A DNA stretch of 53,819 nucleotides, taken from Mycetocola sp. Its GTDB lineage: Bacteria > Actinomycetota > Actinomycetes > Actinomycetales > Microbacteriaceae. A program made the translations under genes and the position numbers. The notes below the pieces were generated by a model. That model had not been told where the DNA came from. It saw only the letters and a list, made by a program, of their open reading frames with translations, and searched no databases. Position 1 is the first letter of the stretch; every line of letters begins with the position of its first letter. The stretch is taken from positions 1 through 53,819 of the forward strand of contig NZ_JAODMP010000013.1 of assembly GCF_025464835.1 (NCBI RefSeq), in the 5' to 3' direction. This document shows, in pieces, positions 33,467-45,507 of this stretch.

Positions 33467-33916
33467 ATGCCTGAGCTCCGACTTGAAGAACTGTCCGCCT
33501 CAACCATCGTCGCGGTGAACGCGTTGACGCTCAAGCCCGGCCAGGAGCAGTTCGTGGCCCCTGTGTCGTATTCCGTCGCTGCGGCGGTCGTGAACCCGGC
33601 CACCACGTGGCAGCGGGTCATCCTCGACGGCGACGAGGTCGTCGGATTCGTCCAGGCAAACTTCGACCCGGACTCTGACGGGGATTTCGCCAGCATCCTG
33701 TGGCGGATCAACGTCGACGCCGACGACCAGGGCCGCGGGGTCGGCACCTACGCCGTTCAGGCACTGAGCGAGGAAGCCGCCAAGCGAGGATTCGACCACG
33801 TCAACGTGATCTATGAGCCGGGCGAGTCCGGCCCTGAGACGTTCTTCCTCCACGTCGGCTTCGAACCTGTGGGCGAGACTCAGTATGGAGAAACCGTCGC
33901 CGTCCGCAAACTCTGA
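33467..33916 (+). CDS. GNAT-family N-acetyltransferase
   Basis: Acetyltransferase of 149 residues with one GNAT fold. The acetyl-CoA loop reads INVDADDQGRGVGTYAVQAL (about residues 84-103), and the C-terminal half has NVIYEPGESGPETFFLHVGFEPVGE, resembling diamine or spermidine acetyltransferases. The acceptor is not known. It is divergent from icd; its last 32 bases overlap the start of the alkyltransferase-like gene in another frame, so the two are probably coupled. Confidence 0.87.
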   Translation: MPELRLEELSASTIVAVNALTLKPGQEQFVAPVSYSVAAAVVNPATTWQRVILDGDEVVGFVQANFDPDSDGDFASILWRINVDADDQGRGVGTYAVQALSEEAAKRGFDHVNVIYEPGESGPETFFLHVGFEPVGETQYGETVAVRKL

Positions 33917-34220
33917 CTCCGGACTCACGCCGGACGATTTCGTCGGCGGCGTGCTGGATGTCGTCGCCTCCATTCCCGCGGGTCGTGTCATGAGCTACGG
34001 CCAGGTCGCTGCGAGGATCGGTTCCCGATCGGCGCGGGGTGTCGGCCGGGTGATGGCACACCACGGCGACGAGGTCCCCTGGTGGCGCGTCGTCCGTGCC
34101 GGCGGGCTCCCGCCGTCCTGCCACGAGGCCGAGGCGCTGGAGCACTACCGGGCTGAGGCGACCCCGATGGCTCCGCGCGCCGACGGCAGCTACCGGCTGG
34201 CGGCATCCGCCTTCGTATGA
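33885..34220 (+). CDS. Alkyltransferase-like protein (MGMT family without the acceptor cysteine)
   Basis: DNA-binding domain of the O6-alkylguanine transferase family, 111 residues. It contains the helix-turn-helix segment GRVMSYGQVAARIGSRSARGVGRVMA and then PWWRVVRAGG where the repair enzyme would have PCHRV; the alkyl-accepting Cys is Trp, as in ATL proteins that flag O6-alkylguanine lesions for nucleotide excision repair. Most ATLs have PWHR, so the second Trp is unusual. The start at 33885 lies inside the GNAT gene; the longer open frame upstream is unlike the family. Confidence 0.85.
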   Translation: MEKPSPSANSDSGLTPDDFVGGVLDVVASIPAGRVMSYGQVAARIGSRSARGVGRVMAHHGDEVPWWRVVRAGGLPPSCHEAEALEHYRAEATPMAPRADGSYRLAASAFV

Positions 34221-34312
34221 CCGGCCCTTCCCATCGCCGAGAAGATCACCGCGCACTCAAGGGCGCGCTTTTCGCTCCGTTTGGGCGCGTGGCTGCCCTC
34301 TCGCGGTCCTCG

Positions 34313-36130
34313 CTAGACCAGCGAGTCCCGCCACGCGGCGTGCAGCTGGGCGAACCGCCCAGTGCCCGAGATGAGGTCGCGCGGGGTGCCGTCCTCAACG
34401 ATCCTGCCGTGTTCCATCACGAGCACCCGGTCCGCGATCGCGACCGTCGACAACCGGTGCGCGATGATCACGGCGGTCCGGTCGGCGAGCAGCGTTTGCA
34501 GGGCTTCCTGCACCAGCCGCTCGCTGGGGATGTCCAGTGACGCCGTCGCCTCGTCGAGGATGAGCACGGCGGGGTCTGCGAGGAACGCCCGCGCGAACGA
34601 GATCAGCTGGCGCTGGCCGGCCGACACACGGCCGCCCCGTTTGTTCACGTCGGTGTCGTAACCGTTCGGGAGCGCCCGGATGAAATCGTCGGCCCCGACC
34701 GCCTTCGCGGCGCGCCTGATCTCCTCGGCCGTTGCCTCCGGTTTTCCGATGGCGATGTTGTCGGCGACGGACCCGGAGAACAGGTATGCCTCCTGGGTGA
34801 CCATGACGATGGCGCGGCGGAGGTCCTTCGGATGCAGCTGCCGGAGGTCGGCCCCGTCGAGCATCACGGTGCCCTCGGTCGGGTCGTAGAACCGCGACAT
34901 CAGCTTCGCGAGCGTCGACTTACCCGCTCCGGTGGAGCCGACCAGAGCGACGGTCTGACCGGCGGGCAGATCGAGGGTGAAGTGCGGAAGCACGACAGTG
35001 CCGCCCTTGTACGCGAAAGTGACGTCCTGGAACTGAACGTGACCGCGTGCTGTCCAGAGGTCGACCGGGTGCACCGGATCCGGCACTGTCGGTTTCTCCT
35101 CGAGCACACCCGAGATCTTCTCCAGCGCTGCGGCGGCCGACTGGTAAGAGTTGTAGAACATCGCCATCTCCTCCATCGGGTCGAAGAACCGGCGGGTGTA
35201 CAGCACGACGGCGAGCAGGGCGCCGATCGCCAGGGAGCCATCGACGACGCGGAACGCTCCGACCAGGAGCACCGTCGCGACAGCGACGTTGCCGATCAGG
35301 ACCAACCCCGGGTCGAACACACCGAACAGCTGGATGACGCGCGCGTTGATGCCGCGGTAGTCCTCCACGACTCGCCCGAACTCCTTCTCGTTGCGCTTCT
35401 CCTTGCGGAACGCTTTCACGGCGCGGATGCCGGTCATCGTCTCGACGAACTGCACGATGACCCTGGCGGATGCAACGCGCGACTGTCGGAACAGAAACTG
35501 CGACCGTTTCTGGAACCAGCGTGTCAGGACGTACAGCGGGATCAGGGCACCGAGCAGGACGAGCCCGCTGGTCCCGTCGAGGAGGAACAGGGCGATACCG
35601 GTGAACAGCATGTACAGGAAACCGGAGACGAGCTGGTTGATCCCGGAGTCGAGCAGCTCCTTGATGGCGTCGAGGTCGCTGGTCTGCCGCGAGATGATCC
35701 GACCCGAGGTGTAACTCTCATGGAATTCGAGACTCAGCTTCTGGGTGTGCAAGAACACCCGCTTGCGCAGGTCGATGAGGATCGCCTGGCTGATCCGGGC
35801 GCTGAGCACCATGTACCAGGCGATCAGCAGGGCGCCGAGGAGACCGGTGACCAGGTACACGCCGACGAGAACGAAGGCGGGCATCCAGTCGTTCCGCTCC
35901 AGCACGGCCGGGAGGCCGCGGTCGATGCCGAACGCGATCAGCGCAGGGCCGGCGACCTGCGCGGCCGTCGACACGACGACGACAAGCATCGTGAGCACGA
36001 CACGCAGACGCAGCGGCGAGAGCAGCGACCCGAGCAGACGCAGCGAGCGGGCACGAATCTGGGCGCTCTCCTGTTTGGTGAAGTCGTCGCGCTCCTCACC
36101 TTCGACGCCCAACACCCCGGTGTTCGTCAT
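34313..36130 (-). CDS. ABC exporter half-transporter, catalytic-site subunit
   Basis: Protein of 605 residues with six membrane helices (about 45-340) and a nucleotide-binding domain. Motifs: Walker [21 protein letters not shown], signature [15 protein letters not shown] (altered from LSGGQ), Walker [13 protein letters not shown] with the catalytic Glu, and the switch His in IIAHRLSTV. The preceding gene overlaps it by four bases and codes for a partner with the opposite pattern, so the two should form a heterodimer like TM287/288 or BmrCD, exporting drugs or lipids. The polar N-terminal 30 residues are cytoplasmic. It is the second gene of the operon. Confidence 0.93.
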   Translation of the reverse strand: MTNTGVLGVEGEERDDFTKQESAQIRARSLRLLGSLLSPLRLRVVLTMLVVVVSTAAQVAGPALIAFGIDRGLPAVLERNDWMPAFVLVGVYLVTGLLGALLIAWYMVLSARISQAILIDLRKRVFLHTQKLSLEFHESYTSGRIISRQTSDLDAIKELLDSGINQLVSGFLYMLFTGIALFLLDGTSGLVLLGALIPLYVLTRWFQKRSQFLFRQSRVASARVIVQFVETMTGIRAVKAFRKEKRNEKEFGRVVEDYRGINARVIQLFGVFDPGLVLIGNVAVATVLLVGAFRVVDGSLAIGALLAVVLYTRRFFDPMEEMAMFYNSYQSAAAALEKISGVLEEKPTVPDPVHPVDLWTARGHVQFQDVTFAYKGGTVVLPHFTLDLPAGQTVALVGSTGAGKSTLAKLMSRFYDPTEGTVMLDGADLRQLHPKDLRRAIVMVTQEAYLFSGSVADNIAIGKPEATAEEIRRAAKAVGADDFIRALPNGYDTDVNKRGGRVSAGQRQLISFARAFLADPAVLILDEATASLDIPSERLVQEALQTLLADRTAVIIAHRLSTVAIADRVLVMEHGRIVEDGTPRDLISGTGRFAQLHAAWRDSLV

Positions 36131-38007
36131 GCTCCCGCCTCCACGGTCTCTGAATCGAAACGCGAGCCGCCAAGCGTTTTATCGATCTTCTCCGCCGCTT
36201 CCCGCTTCTCTTCGTCTTCCAGGCTCGAGATGACGAACTTGTAATGCTCGCTCGTGGCAAGGAGTTCACTGTGCCGGCCGACGGCCGTCACCTTCCCGTC
36301 CTCGAGCAGCGCGACCCGGTCGGCGAGCATGACCGTCGAAGGACGGTGAGCGACGATAAGGGCAGTCGTCGAGGCCAGGATGCGGCGCAGCGCGGCTTCG
36401 ACGAGCGCCTCAGTGTCGACGTCGAGCGCCGACAGCGGGTCGTCGAGGACGAGCACCGCAGGGTTCGCAGCGACGGCACGGGCGAGCGCGAGCCGCTGGC
36501 GCTGTCCACCGGACAGGCTGAGGCCCTCTTCGCCCACTTTCGTCTCGACTCCCTCGGGAAGGTCGCGCACGAACTGTGCCTGCGCGATGTCGAGCGCTTC
36601 GTCGAGGACCGCGTCGGCTTCGGTGCTGTGCGGGTCGAGATCACCGCGTCCGAGAAGGATGTTGTCGCGAACGGATGCCGAAAACAGCGTCGCATCCTCG
36701 AACGCCATGGCGATGTGGGTGCGCAGCTCCTCCCTGGTGAGGTCGCGGACATCGACACCGTCGAGTTTCACGGCGCCTCCGGTGACGTCGTACAGGCGGG
36801 TAGTGAGGGCCGTGAGGGTGGACTTGCCTGACCCGGTGAGGCCGACCAGCGCCATCGTCTCCCCCGGTTCGAGTGTGAGCGTCACACCGTTGAGCAGGTC
36901 TGGGACGTCCTCAGGTGAGTCCTGGTACCGGAAGTGCGTCTCCTCGAAGCTCAAGCGGCCTCGCACCTGCTGGATCGTTGCCGGGCGCTCCGGGTCGGTG
37001 ATCGTGTTCGGCGTATCGAGAACCTCGAAGAACCGGTCGGTTGCCGTCCGGGTGTCGAAGGTCATCGCCAGCAGGAAGCCGATCGACTCGATCGGGAACC
37101 TCAGCACGGTCGCCGTCGCGAAGAAAGCGAACAGCTGCCCGACGGTGATCTCACCGGTCGAGGCGAGCCACACTCCCGTCAGCAGGCACAGGGCGAACGC
37201 GACATCCGGAAGCAGCAGCAGCCACAACCAGATGCCCGCAATGGCCTTCGCCTTCTCGATCTCCGTGCCACGCAGGCTTTCCGCCTGGGACTCGAAGTTA
37301 CGCAGCGCGTGCTTTCCGCGGCCGAAGGCTTTCAGGACCCGGATGCCGTGGACCGACTCCTCCACGGCGGTCGCGAGATCACCTGCCTGGTCCTGGCTGC
37401 GCCGGGCGATGACCGAGTACTTCTTCTCGAAAACGAATCCGTAGATCCAGATCGGCACGGCGAGCACGAGGAAGATCGTGCCGAGCAGCCAGTGCCAGTA
37501 GAACAACACGACGGCGCCCACCACAACGGTGACGGCGTTCACCACAAGGAGGACAAGCCCGAACGACAGCCAGCGCCGGATCAAATTGAGGTCGCTGACG
37601 GCGCGGGACAGCAGTTGCCCCGACTGCCAGCGGTCGTGGAACGAGACGGGCAGGTCCTGCAGCCGGGCGTAGAGCGCGTTGCGCATCCGGGCTTCGACAT
37701 ACGTTCCCGGCTTGAGCACGAACCAGCGGCGAAGCGCGATCATCACCGCCTCGAGCACGCCGAGGCCGAGCACGGCGAGGACCGCCCACCAGATCTGGGA
37801 CGTGTCACCGGTGGAGAGCGGGCCGTCGACAAGGGCCTGGAGCACCAGAGGGATGCAGAGCGCCACAAGCCCGGCACCGAGCGCAGCCCCCATCCCGAGG
37901 ATGATGCGCGGCATGGCGTCGCGGGCGTATGGCAGGATCCGCGCGAGCGCGGCCGCCGTGGACAACCCGGATTTAGGGGAGGTGTGACCGTCGATGCGAC
38001 GAGACAT
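36127..38007 (-). CDS. ABC exporter half-transporter, degenerate-site subunit
   Basis: Partner of the 34313-36130 protein, 626 residues, six helices (about 45-330) and a nucleotide-binding domain. Walker A is [20 protein letters not shown], the signature is canonical ([16 protein letters not shown]), but Walker B ends [12 protein letters not shown], with Asp in place of the catalytic Glu. Its own ATP site, completed by the altered signature of the partner, is therefore the non-hydrolytic one. ATG at 38007 (MSRRIDGHT) was chosen; the ribosome site is weak (GAGAAG). A 32-codon ORF and a structured leader lie upstream. Confidence 0.92.
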   Translation of the reverse strand: MSRRIDGHTSPKSGLSTAAALARILPYARDAMPRIILGMGAALGAGLVALCIPLVLQALVDGPLSTGDTSQIWWAVLAVLGLGVLEAVMIALRRWFVLKPGTYVEARMRNALYARLQDLPVSFHDRWQSGQLLSRAVSDLNLIRRWLSFGLVLLVVNAVTVVVGAVVLFYWHWLLGTIFLVLAVPIWIYGFVFEKKYSVIARRSQDQAGDLATAVEESVHGIRVLKAFGRGKHALRNFESQAESLRGTEIEKAKAIAGIWLWLLLLPDVAFALCLLTGVWLASTGEITVGQLFAFFATATVLRFPIESIGFLLAMTFDTRTATDRFFEVLDTPNTITDPERPATIQQVRGRLSFEETHFRYQDSPEDVPDLLNGVTLTLEPGETMALVGLTGSGKSTLTALTTRLYDVTGGAVKLDGVDVRDLTREELRTHIAMAFEDATLFSASVRDNILLGRGDLDPHSTEADAVLDEALDIAQAQFVRDLPEGVETKVGEEGLSLSGGQRQRLALARAVAANPAVLVLDDPLSALDVDTEALVEAALRRILASTTALIVAHRPSTVMLADRVALLEDGKVTAVGRHSELLATSEHYKFVISSLEDEEKREAAEKIDKTLGGSRFDSETVEAGA

Positions 38008-38160
38008 TGTGAGAACTTCTCTTCTCTGCGCATCCCACGAGGATGGCAGTACATTTCGCGAAAAAAGAGGTGAAGTCACCGGTGCGCCCGCAAAAAGGGG
38101 CGCGACTCCCCGGCATCCGGAATCGAGTTCGAGCTGAGCGCCGAGCAGCGGTGACGGAGG
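38008..38160 (-). promoter_or_regulatory. Structured leader between the 32-codon ORF and the ABC exporter
   Basis: Read on the minus strand, this 153-base stretch holds several short inverted repeats: GCGCCC/GGGCGC around a CTTTTTGC loop (about 38080-38100), GGTG-ACTT-CACC followed by TCTTTTTTC (about 38060-38080), and CATCC/GGATG with a TCGTG loop (about 38030-38045). A weak stem followed by a T-run is terminator-like. Together with the small ORF before it, this would fit attenuation of the exporter genes. Confidence 0.45.
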
Positions 38161-38259
38161 TTAGGACTCCTGAGGGGCCGGTCGGCGACCGGCGGAGGCG
38201 TAGCGGACGGCGACGCGGGATAGCGACCCGGCGGTCGGCGCGTTGGTGATGTACGTCAT
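38161..38259 (-). CDS. 32-residue small protein or leader peptide upstream of the ABC exporter
   Basis: Short ORF beginning MTYITNAPTAGSLSR and ending in a Pro/Gln/Glu tail, preceded by a perfect ribosome site GAGGAGGG five bases before the ATG. It follows a good promoter (38334-38363) by about 70 bases and precedes the exporter pair by 153 bases on the same strand. No membrane helix is predicted, and the peptide is basic. I know no family for it. The ribosome site and position support translation; a leader-peptide role is inferred. Confidence 0.6.
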   Translation of the reverse strand: MTYITNAPTAGSLSRVAVRYASAGRRPAPQES

Positions 38260-38333
38260 GACGGCCCTCCTCAACCTGAAACGTCGTCGTCTGGCCACGT
38301 CATTTCGACAGGGCGGGGCGGCGACGGCTTCCC

Positions 38334-38373
38334 ACCCTATGCCCAGCCTGGGGAGCCGGGCAAGAACTTTTTT
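38334..38373 (-). promoter_or_regulatory. Promoter of the leader ORF/ABC exporter, WhiB7-like layout
   Basis: On the minus strand a -35 box TTGCCC (38363-38358) and a -10 box TAGGGT (38339-38334) are 18 bases apart. A run of six A residues (38373-38368) lies four bases before the -35 box. WhiB7/WblC-dependent promoters have an AT-rich patch just upstream of the -35 box, so antibiotic-stress control is a fair hypothesis. Forty bases of GC-rich sequence with no other feature lie between the -10 box and the small ORF's ribosome site. Confidence 0.6.
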
Positions 38374-38393
38374 CGCGAGGTTCCGGCCGCGGG

Positions 38394-39605
38394 TCAGCGG
38401 ACGCGCACCGAAAGGCAGGTCACGCATCCCTCGAGTTTCTCGAACTCGCTGATGTCGGCCGAGACGACGGTGTAGCCGCGGTCCTCGAGCAAGGCTGCGG
38501 TCGCAGGCGCAGACGCTGACATCAGCACGGTGTCCTCCGACAGGACGACGACGGCAACACCCTCCCGCTCAGGAACCGCAAGGAAGTGCGGAAAAAAGGA
38601 AGGGTCGTCGACGAGGTCGGGGTGGCCGAGGATCGTACCATCCGGCAGCGCCGTCATCGTGGACTTGAGGTGCAGCGCACGCGTCACGGGAACAGCGACG
38701 ACGCGATACCCAAGAGGCGCGGCGATAGCCCGGAACTGACGGATGCCTTCGGCGTTCGTCCGGCTGGAGCGACCGACGTAGATCGTCGAGCCCACCTTGA
38801 GCACGTCGCCACCCTCGAGGGTGCCAGGGCTCAGGATCCGTTCGATGCGGAGGCCCAGGTCACGCGCCGTCTCCTCGGCACCCTCGCTCTCGGAGCGGCG
38901 GCTCTCGGTACCTGCGCGGGCGACGATCGCGGTGTCGCCGAGCAGTACCAGGGCGTCCTCGACGAAGACGGAGTCAGCCATCGTGTCAGCGAAACCGACT
39001 TCACGGGTCGTCCAGCCGTTCGCCTCAAGCGCGGAGGTGTACCCGTCCCACTGCGTGTCAGCGAGTTCGGTGTCGACCGGGGTGCGCTCCAGGTGCGTGA
39101 GCTGCCCGTCGGTGAGGTTGCCTGCTGGCATCCGCACCAGGGCGATCCGGCGTTCACCGGACTGCTGGGCTGCGCGGAAGGCGAGTGCCCGGCGGTAGAC
39201 CGCCCGACCCAGAGTCGCAGCGGCGACCGTGAGAGCAAGCACGTACACGCCGTTGAGGCTGAGGAAGGTACTCCACAGGTAGGCGATGGTGGTTGCGTCG
39301 AGGGGGAAGCCGCCGAGCACCGTGTTGAGCCCGGTACCGGCGAGGCACGCGAGGATACCGGTGAAGAAACCGACGAGGAGTGCCGTGTACCAGCGCACGA
39401 AGCTTCCGACGAGCGCGAAGACGAACAGCAGGACGACGCTGAACAGGCTGGCGAGGAAGTAGAAGTCGCTGACCTGTGCGACCGCTTCGGCCCGGTACTG
39501 CTGTGAGACGAAGAAGATCACCACACTCGCCGCGTGGGTGACCACCGCGACGGTCAGAGCGGCCAGGAGGGAGGAAGCGAGCCGACGGCCCCAGGAAACA
39601 GACAT
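38394..39605 (-). CDS. Membrane-anchored dimethylarginine dimethylaminohydrolase-like protein
   Basis: Fusion protein of 403 residues. Residues 1-140 hold four membrane helices (about 8-33, 46-69, 72-94 and 105-132). From about 150 there is a complete pentein-fold domain of the DDAH/arginine deiminase family: [37 protein letters not shown] (Glu216-Asp217), [15 protein letters not shown], catalytic His312 in RALHLKSTM and nucleophile Cys397 in [17 protein letters not shown] turns methylated arginine into citrulline and methylamine. ATG at 39605; the frame upstream is Arg-rich and unlike the family. It stands 46 bases after purH on the same strand but no shared pathway is evident. Confidence 0.87.
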   Translation of the reverse strand: MSVSWGRRLASSLLAALTVAVVTHAASVVIFFVSQQYRAEAVAQVSDFYFLASLFSVVLLFVFALVGSFVRWYTALLVGFFTGILACLAGTGLNTVLGGFPLDATTIAYLWSTFLSLNGVYVLALTVAAATLGRAVYRRALAFRAAQQSGERRIALVRMPAGNLTDGQLTHLERTPVDTELADTQWDGYTSALEANGWTTREVGFADTMADSVFVEDALVLLGDTAIVARAGTESRRSESEGAEETARDLGLRIERILSPGTLEGGDVLKVGSTIYVGRSSRTNAEGIRQFRAIAAPLGYRVVAVPVTRALHLKSTMTALPDGTILGHPDLVDDPSFFPHFLAVPEREGVAVVVLSEDTVLMSASAPATAALLEDRGYTVVSADISEFEKLEGCVTCLSVRVR

Positions 39606-39651
39606 GGGCTCCAGCCTATCCGTCCGCCGCCACCCTCCTGTCCGGCAGGAC

Positions 39652-41241
39652 TCAGTGGAAGAAGTGGCGTTCCCCTGTGAAGTACATGGTAACGCCCGCA
39701 GCCTGGGCAGCGGCAATGACCTCAGGGTCGCGTACAGATCCGCCTGGCTGCACGACGGCGCGCACGCCAGCGTCGAGCAGAACCTGCAGGCCGTCTGCGA
39801 AGGGGAAGAAAGCGTCGGATGCCGCGACCGACCCGGCAGCGCGATCGCCGGCGCGGGTGACAGCCAGCTGGCAGGAGTCCACCCGGTTCACCTGACCCAT
39901 CCCGACACCGACGGATGCCCCGGCGGTGGCGAGCAGGATGGCGTTGGATTTCACCGAACGGCAGGCCTTCCACGCGAAGGCGAGGTCGGCGAGCGTGTCG
40001 TGGTCCGCTGGTTCCCCGGAGGCCAGCGTCCAGGTCGAGGTGACCGATTCCCGCGGGAACCGGTCGGCCTGCTGGACGAGGATACCGCCGGACACCTGCT
40101 TCGCTTCAAGCGGCTCAGGGGTGAATCCTTCGGGCAGCTGCAGGATGCGAAGGTTCTTCTTGGTCCTCAGGACGTCGAGCGCGTCATCGTCGAACCCGGG
40201 CGCGACGAGCACTTCGGTGAAGATCTCCTTCACCGTTTCAGCCATCTTCAGGGTGACCATGCGGTTGGCGGCGATCACTCCGCCGAATGCCGACACGGGG
40301 TCGCAGGCGTGCGCGCGGCTGTGGGCCGAGGCGATGGCATCGGGCGCCTTCGGTGCAGCGATGGCGATGCCGCAGGGGTTGGCGTGCTTGATGATGGCGA
40401 CGGCCGGCTGGGTGAAGTCGTAGGCGGCGCGCACAGCGGCGTCGGCGTCGACGAAGTTGTTGTAGCTCATCTCCTTGCCGTTCAGCTGCGTCGCCTGGGC
40501 GATGCCCTGCCCGCCCGAGCGGAGGTAGAGCGCAGCCTCCTGGTGGGAGTTCTCACCGTAACGGAGCACGTGGGCGAGTTCGGCCTGGATGGTCAGCGAT
40601 GCGCCGAATCCTTCCGCCGTGTCGGTGAACCAGCCGGCGACGGCTGTGTCGTATGCAGCCGTGTGGGAGAACGCACGAGCGGCGAACTCACGGCGCTGGG
40701 CAAGAGTGGTTCCGCCGGACTGGACGGCTTCGATCACCTCGCCGTAGCTCTCCGGCGAGACCACGATCGCCACGTTGGGGTGGTTCTTCGCCGCGGCGCG
40801 GACCATGGCGGGGCCGCCGATGTCGATCTGTTCGACGACGTCGTCGTTCTCAGCGCCGCTCGCCACAGTTTCCACGAACGGGTACAGGTTCACAACGACG
40901 AGCTGGAACGGTTCGACGCCGAGGTCGTCGAGCTGCTGCTCGTGTGATGCCAACCGCAGGTCGGCGAGCAGGCCGGCGTGGACGGACGGATGCAGCGTCT
41001 TCACCCGGCCGTCGAGGGACTCGGGGAAACCTGTGACGCTTGCCACATCGACGACGTCGAAACCGGCGTCGCGGATGGCCTGGGCGGTTGACCCGGTGGA
41101 GACGATTTCGACACCCGCCCCGGCGAGCGCCCGAGCCAGGTCGATCAATCCTGTCTTGTCACTGACCGAGATGAGTGCGCGGGTGATCGGGACGATGTCG
41201 CGTTCCCGGTAGAGGCTCTTGTCGTGGCTGGGGCCTGCCAT
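39652..41241 (-). CDS. purH: Bifunctional AICAR transformylase/IMP cyclohydrolase
   Basis: Last two steps of purine synthesis, using 10-formyl-THF. The 529-residue protein has the N-terminal cyclohydrolase ([60 protein letters not shown]) and the C-terminal transformylase with [25 protein letters not shown] (catalytic Lys-His), [19 protein letters not shown] and [30 protein letters not shown]. It follows purN by three bases and must share its promoter. The operon is typical for actinobacteria. Confidence 0.97.
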   Translation of the reverse strand: MAGPSHDKSLYRERDIVPITRALISVSDKTGLIDLARALAGAGVEIVSTGSTAQAIRDAGFDVVDVASVTGFPESLDGRVKTLHPSVHAGLLADLRLASHEQQLDDLGVEPFQLVVVNLYPFVETVASGAENDDVVEQIDIGGPAMVRAAAKNHPNVAIVVSPESYGEVIEAVQSGGTTLAQRREFAARAFSHTAAYDTAVAGWFTDTAEGFGASLTIQAELAHVLRYGENSHQEAALYLRSGGQGIAQATQLNGKEMSYNNFVDADAAVRAAYDFTQPAVAIIKHANPCGIAIAAPKAPDAIASAHSRAHACDPVSAFGGVIAANRMVTLKMAETVKEIFTEVLVAPGFDDDALDVLRTKKNLRILQLPEGFTPEPLEAKQVSGGILVQQADRFPRESVTSTWTLASGEPADHDTLADLAFAWKACRSVKSNAILLATAGASVGVGMGQVNRVDSCQLAVTRAGDRAAGSVAASDAFFPFADGLQVLLDAGVRAVVQPGGSVRDPEVIAAAQAAGVTMYFTGERHFFH

Positions 41242-41244
41242 GGT

Positions 41245-41859
41245 CTACTCCTTGATTGAGGCTGGGAGGCGTCTCGTCGACAGCACGCCGAGGTCGAGGC
41301 CGTTGGCGATGTCGAGGACCGTCTGCACGAGCAGCCGGCGTTCGACAGGTTTGATGCGTTCGTGAAGTTCGTGCTCGGTGTCCCCGGGCAGGACGCTCAC
41401 GCGCTCCTGAACGATGATCGGGCCCTGATCGACTCCGTTGTCGACGACGATGATCGATGCCCCCGTCTGTTCCACTCCGGCGCGGATGGCGTCGCGCACG
41501 CCATGCGCCCCAGGGAACTCTGGCAGGTACGCCGGGTGGGTGTTGATGATGTTCGGGGTGAGTGCCTCGACGACGTTCGGCGGCAGGAGGCGCATCAGGC
41601 CACTGAGCACGACGAGCTCCGGGCTCCAGACCCGGATCTGCTCGAGCAAAGCAGCACCCCACGCTTCGCGGGAGTCGTATGAGCTGAACGGAACGATGAA
41701 CGACGGGATGCCGAACTCTTCGGCGTGCGCGAGGCCTGGCGCTTCACGGTCGGCACCTACAGCGACAACGCGCGCCGGATACTCCGCGTCGGCGGAGGCT
41801 TCGAGGAGCGCACGGAGATTGGACCCCGTGCCCGAGATCAGCACGACGATTGAGAGCAC
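41245..41859 (-). CDS. purN: Phosphoribosylglycinamide formyltransferase
   Basis: Transfers formyl from 10-formyl-THF to GAR in purine synthesis. The 204-residue protein begins [20 protein letters not shown], and has [14 protein letters not shown], then the catalytic region [24 protein letters not shown] (Asn and His) and [13 protein letters not shown] with the catalytic Asp. The family usually has NIHPSLLP where this has [11 protein letters not shown] start at 41859, six bases after a TAGAAT box, so leaderless. purH follows. Confidence 0.96.
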   Translation of the reverse strand: MLSIVVLISGTGSNLRALLEASADAEYPARVVAVGADREAPGLAHAEEFGIPSFIVPFSSYDSREAWGAALLEQIRVWSPELVVLSGLMRLLPPNVVEALTPNIINTHPAYLPEFPGAHGVRDAIRAGVEQTGASIIVVDNGVDQGPIIVQERVSVLPGDTEHELHERIKPVERRLLVQTVLDIANGLDLGVLSTRRLPASIKE

Positions 41860-41865
41860 GCGGTA

Positions 41866-41871
41866 ATTCTA
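41866..41871 (-). promoter_or_regulatory. -10 box of the leaderless purN-purH transcript
   Basis: TAGAAT on the minus strand ends six bases before the purN GTG. No ribosome site is seen before the GTG. No clear -35 box is visible. Confidence 0.72.
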
Positions 41872-41904
41872 CCGGCACGCGATGCCAGCCAGATATCGGA
41901 CCGG

Positions 41905-43182
41905 CTAGCGGAGCCGGTCGGCGGCACGGAGCACAGGCGCCTGGGCCGCAAAGCCCGGCTTGCTGCTGCCTGACGCCATGCCGATCGCGGCGGCGATCCC
42001 GACTTCGATGGCGGCGAACGAGCCGACGAGCCAGGGGTTCGGCCCGACGACCCCGAGGCGGCCCGGACCGATCGCCCCCGCGGAGAACCAGGCCAGAAGC
42101 CCGAGGGCAAGGCCAGCGACAACTCCGATGCCTGCCGCGGTGACGAGCAGTCTGCGGACGAGGGACCGACCGCCGAGCGCGGCGACGAGGCGCGGGCGGA
42201 CGAGCGTGGCTGCGAGATATCCGATGAGAACAGGGATCAGGAGCCCGAGGAACCCGAACGCGAGACTTCCACTCGGTAGGGCGCCGAGGATGGGCAAACC
42301 CGGGATGGGGCCGACGACGGTGCTGACCGGCGAGATCGCGCTGCCTGCGCCGATCGCGAAGCCGGGTCCGATCAGCCAGGAGGCCACCCAGACGACCAGG
42401 TTCGGCACGAAGGCGATCTGCGCGAGTGTCGTGGCGGCGCCGCCGGCGACACCGAGCTGGGCGCCCTGGTAGAGGCTTGTGATGAGTCCGAAGTTCACCA
42501 TGACGAGCACCGCGAGCAGCACTGCCGAGAGCCCGAGGATGGCGGTGGCCGCGGCGAGACCACCTCTGAGGGCCGCTGCCCCCACAGCTCGGTCGAACCG
42601 GTCGAATCGCTCGTCGAGCCGGTCCTGCAGCCGGGAGAGCAACCGGCCGACGACGCCACCGTGTGCCGCCGGGATGCGGCCCCTGCCCAGGAGCACCCCG
42701 ATGGCCAGTCCGAGCGCGTAGATCACGACGGGCAGGAGAATGGCCTGCCAGAGGGAAGGCCGGAGAGCTTCACTCGGGCTAGTCAGGGCGGCAAGGGTGT
42801 TGAGCACGAAAACGGTGCCGAGCGCGGCGACGACGGCGCTCTGCCAGTACCGTGTCGCAGACGCGCGGATGCCGGCCCTGGCGCCCATGAGAACGGTGAA
42901 CGCGGTCAGCGCGAGAGGCGCGATGGTGACGAAGAACGGATCCGCTGCTGCGGCAAGGCCGGTCGCCCCCACCATCTCAGCGGGGAGGGTGACCTCGATG
43001 TCCACGCCGTTACCGAGGAGCCAGATGTCGACGGCGCCCTGCCAGAAGAGGGTCCAGTCGACGGAGAACCCCGAATCGACGGCCCAGAGAATGGTAAGCG
43101 GAACGAGTGAGATCCCGATGCCGATGGCGACGGTGATAAGCGCCTCGAGCGCGGCGAGCATGGCGACTGTTGTGCGGTTCAT
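41905..43182 (-). CDS. DUF6350/PerM-like multi-pass membrane protein
   Basis: Protein of 425 residues with about nine to eleven hydrophobic helices and a cytoplasmic loop of charged residues near the middle (SRLQDRLDERFDRFDRAV, about residues 180-200). It belongs to the actinobacterial family encoded next to purN and sucD, whose mycobacterial member PerM affects cell division. ATG at 43182 with a TAAACT box (43197-43192) nine bases before it. The substrate or partner is unknown. It lies between purN and the sucCD terminator on the same strand. Confidence 0.85.
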   Translation of the reverse strand: MNRTTVAMLAALEALITVAIGIGISLVPLTILWAVDSGFSVDWTLFWQGAVDIWLLGNGVDIEVTLPAEMVGATGLAAAADPFFVTIAPLALTAFTVLMGARAGIRASATRYWQSAVVAALGTVFVLNTLAALTSPSEALRPSLWQAILLPVVIYALGLAIGVLLGRGRIPAAHGGVVGRLLSRLQDRLDERFDRFDRAVGAAALRGGLAAATAILGLSAVLLAVLVMVNFGLITSLYQGAQLGVAGGAATTLAQIAFVPNLVVWVASWLIGPGFAIGAGSAISPVSTVVGPIPGLPILGALPSGSLAFGFLGLLIPVLIGYLAATLVRPRLVAALGGRSLVRRLLVTAAGIGVVAGLALGLLAWFSAGAIGPGRLGVVGPNPWLVGSFAAIEVGIAAAIGMASGSSKPGFAAQAPVLRAADRLR

Positions 43183-43226
43183 TCGACTCGAAGTTTAGCT
43201 GGGCTGTGGGGCATGGCCCGGCTGGA

Positions 43227-43267
43227 AACTCCGAAGGGCGGCAGTTTCCTGCCGCCCTTCGGGAGTT
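43227..43267 (-). terminator. Terminator after sucCD
   Basis: A perfect 14-bp stem CCGAAGGGCGGCAG with a GAAA tetraloop on the minus strand, extended by four more pairs past a one-base bulge. It begins 12 bases after the sucD stop and separates sucCD from the DUF6350 gene. Confidence 0.88.
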
Positions 43268-43278
43268 CTCGGAACCGG

Positions 43279-45346
<2,068 letters not shown>

Positions 45347-45410
45347 GTGGGTTTCCGTTCCGCTGAGTGCATTGCTGGTGTTCGCGTTGGGTGGCAGTCC
45401 CGGCGTGAGG

Positions 45411-45428
45411 TATCTCGACGCCGAGAGA
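45411..45428. promoter_or_regulatory. Palindromic operator upstream of sucC
   Basis: TATCTCGACGCCGAGAGA contains the perfect palindrome TCTCG-ACGC-CGAGA (45413-45426). It begins 67 bases upstream of the sucC start codon and matches the icd site (33341-33358) at 14 of 18 positions, in the same orientation relative to the gene. Confidence 0.68.
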
Positions 45429-45507
45429 AAGTAGGCCGCTCCCACTCTACTTCGTCGCGGGAACGACCACGGTACCCCGCGCCCGGGGCTCGACTACAGT
45501 GGCCGGG

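Noticed and set aside
34832-38073. Long open frames on the plus strand opposite the ABC exporter genes
   Set aside because: Their translations are rich in Glu, Arg, His and Asp with no motif, as expected for the antisense of high-GC genes with strong third-position bias; the minus-strand genes carry all ABC motifs.
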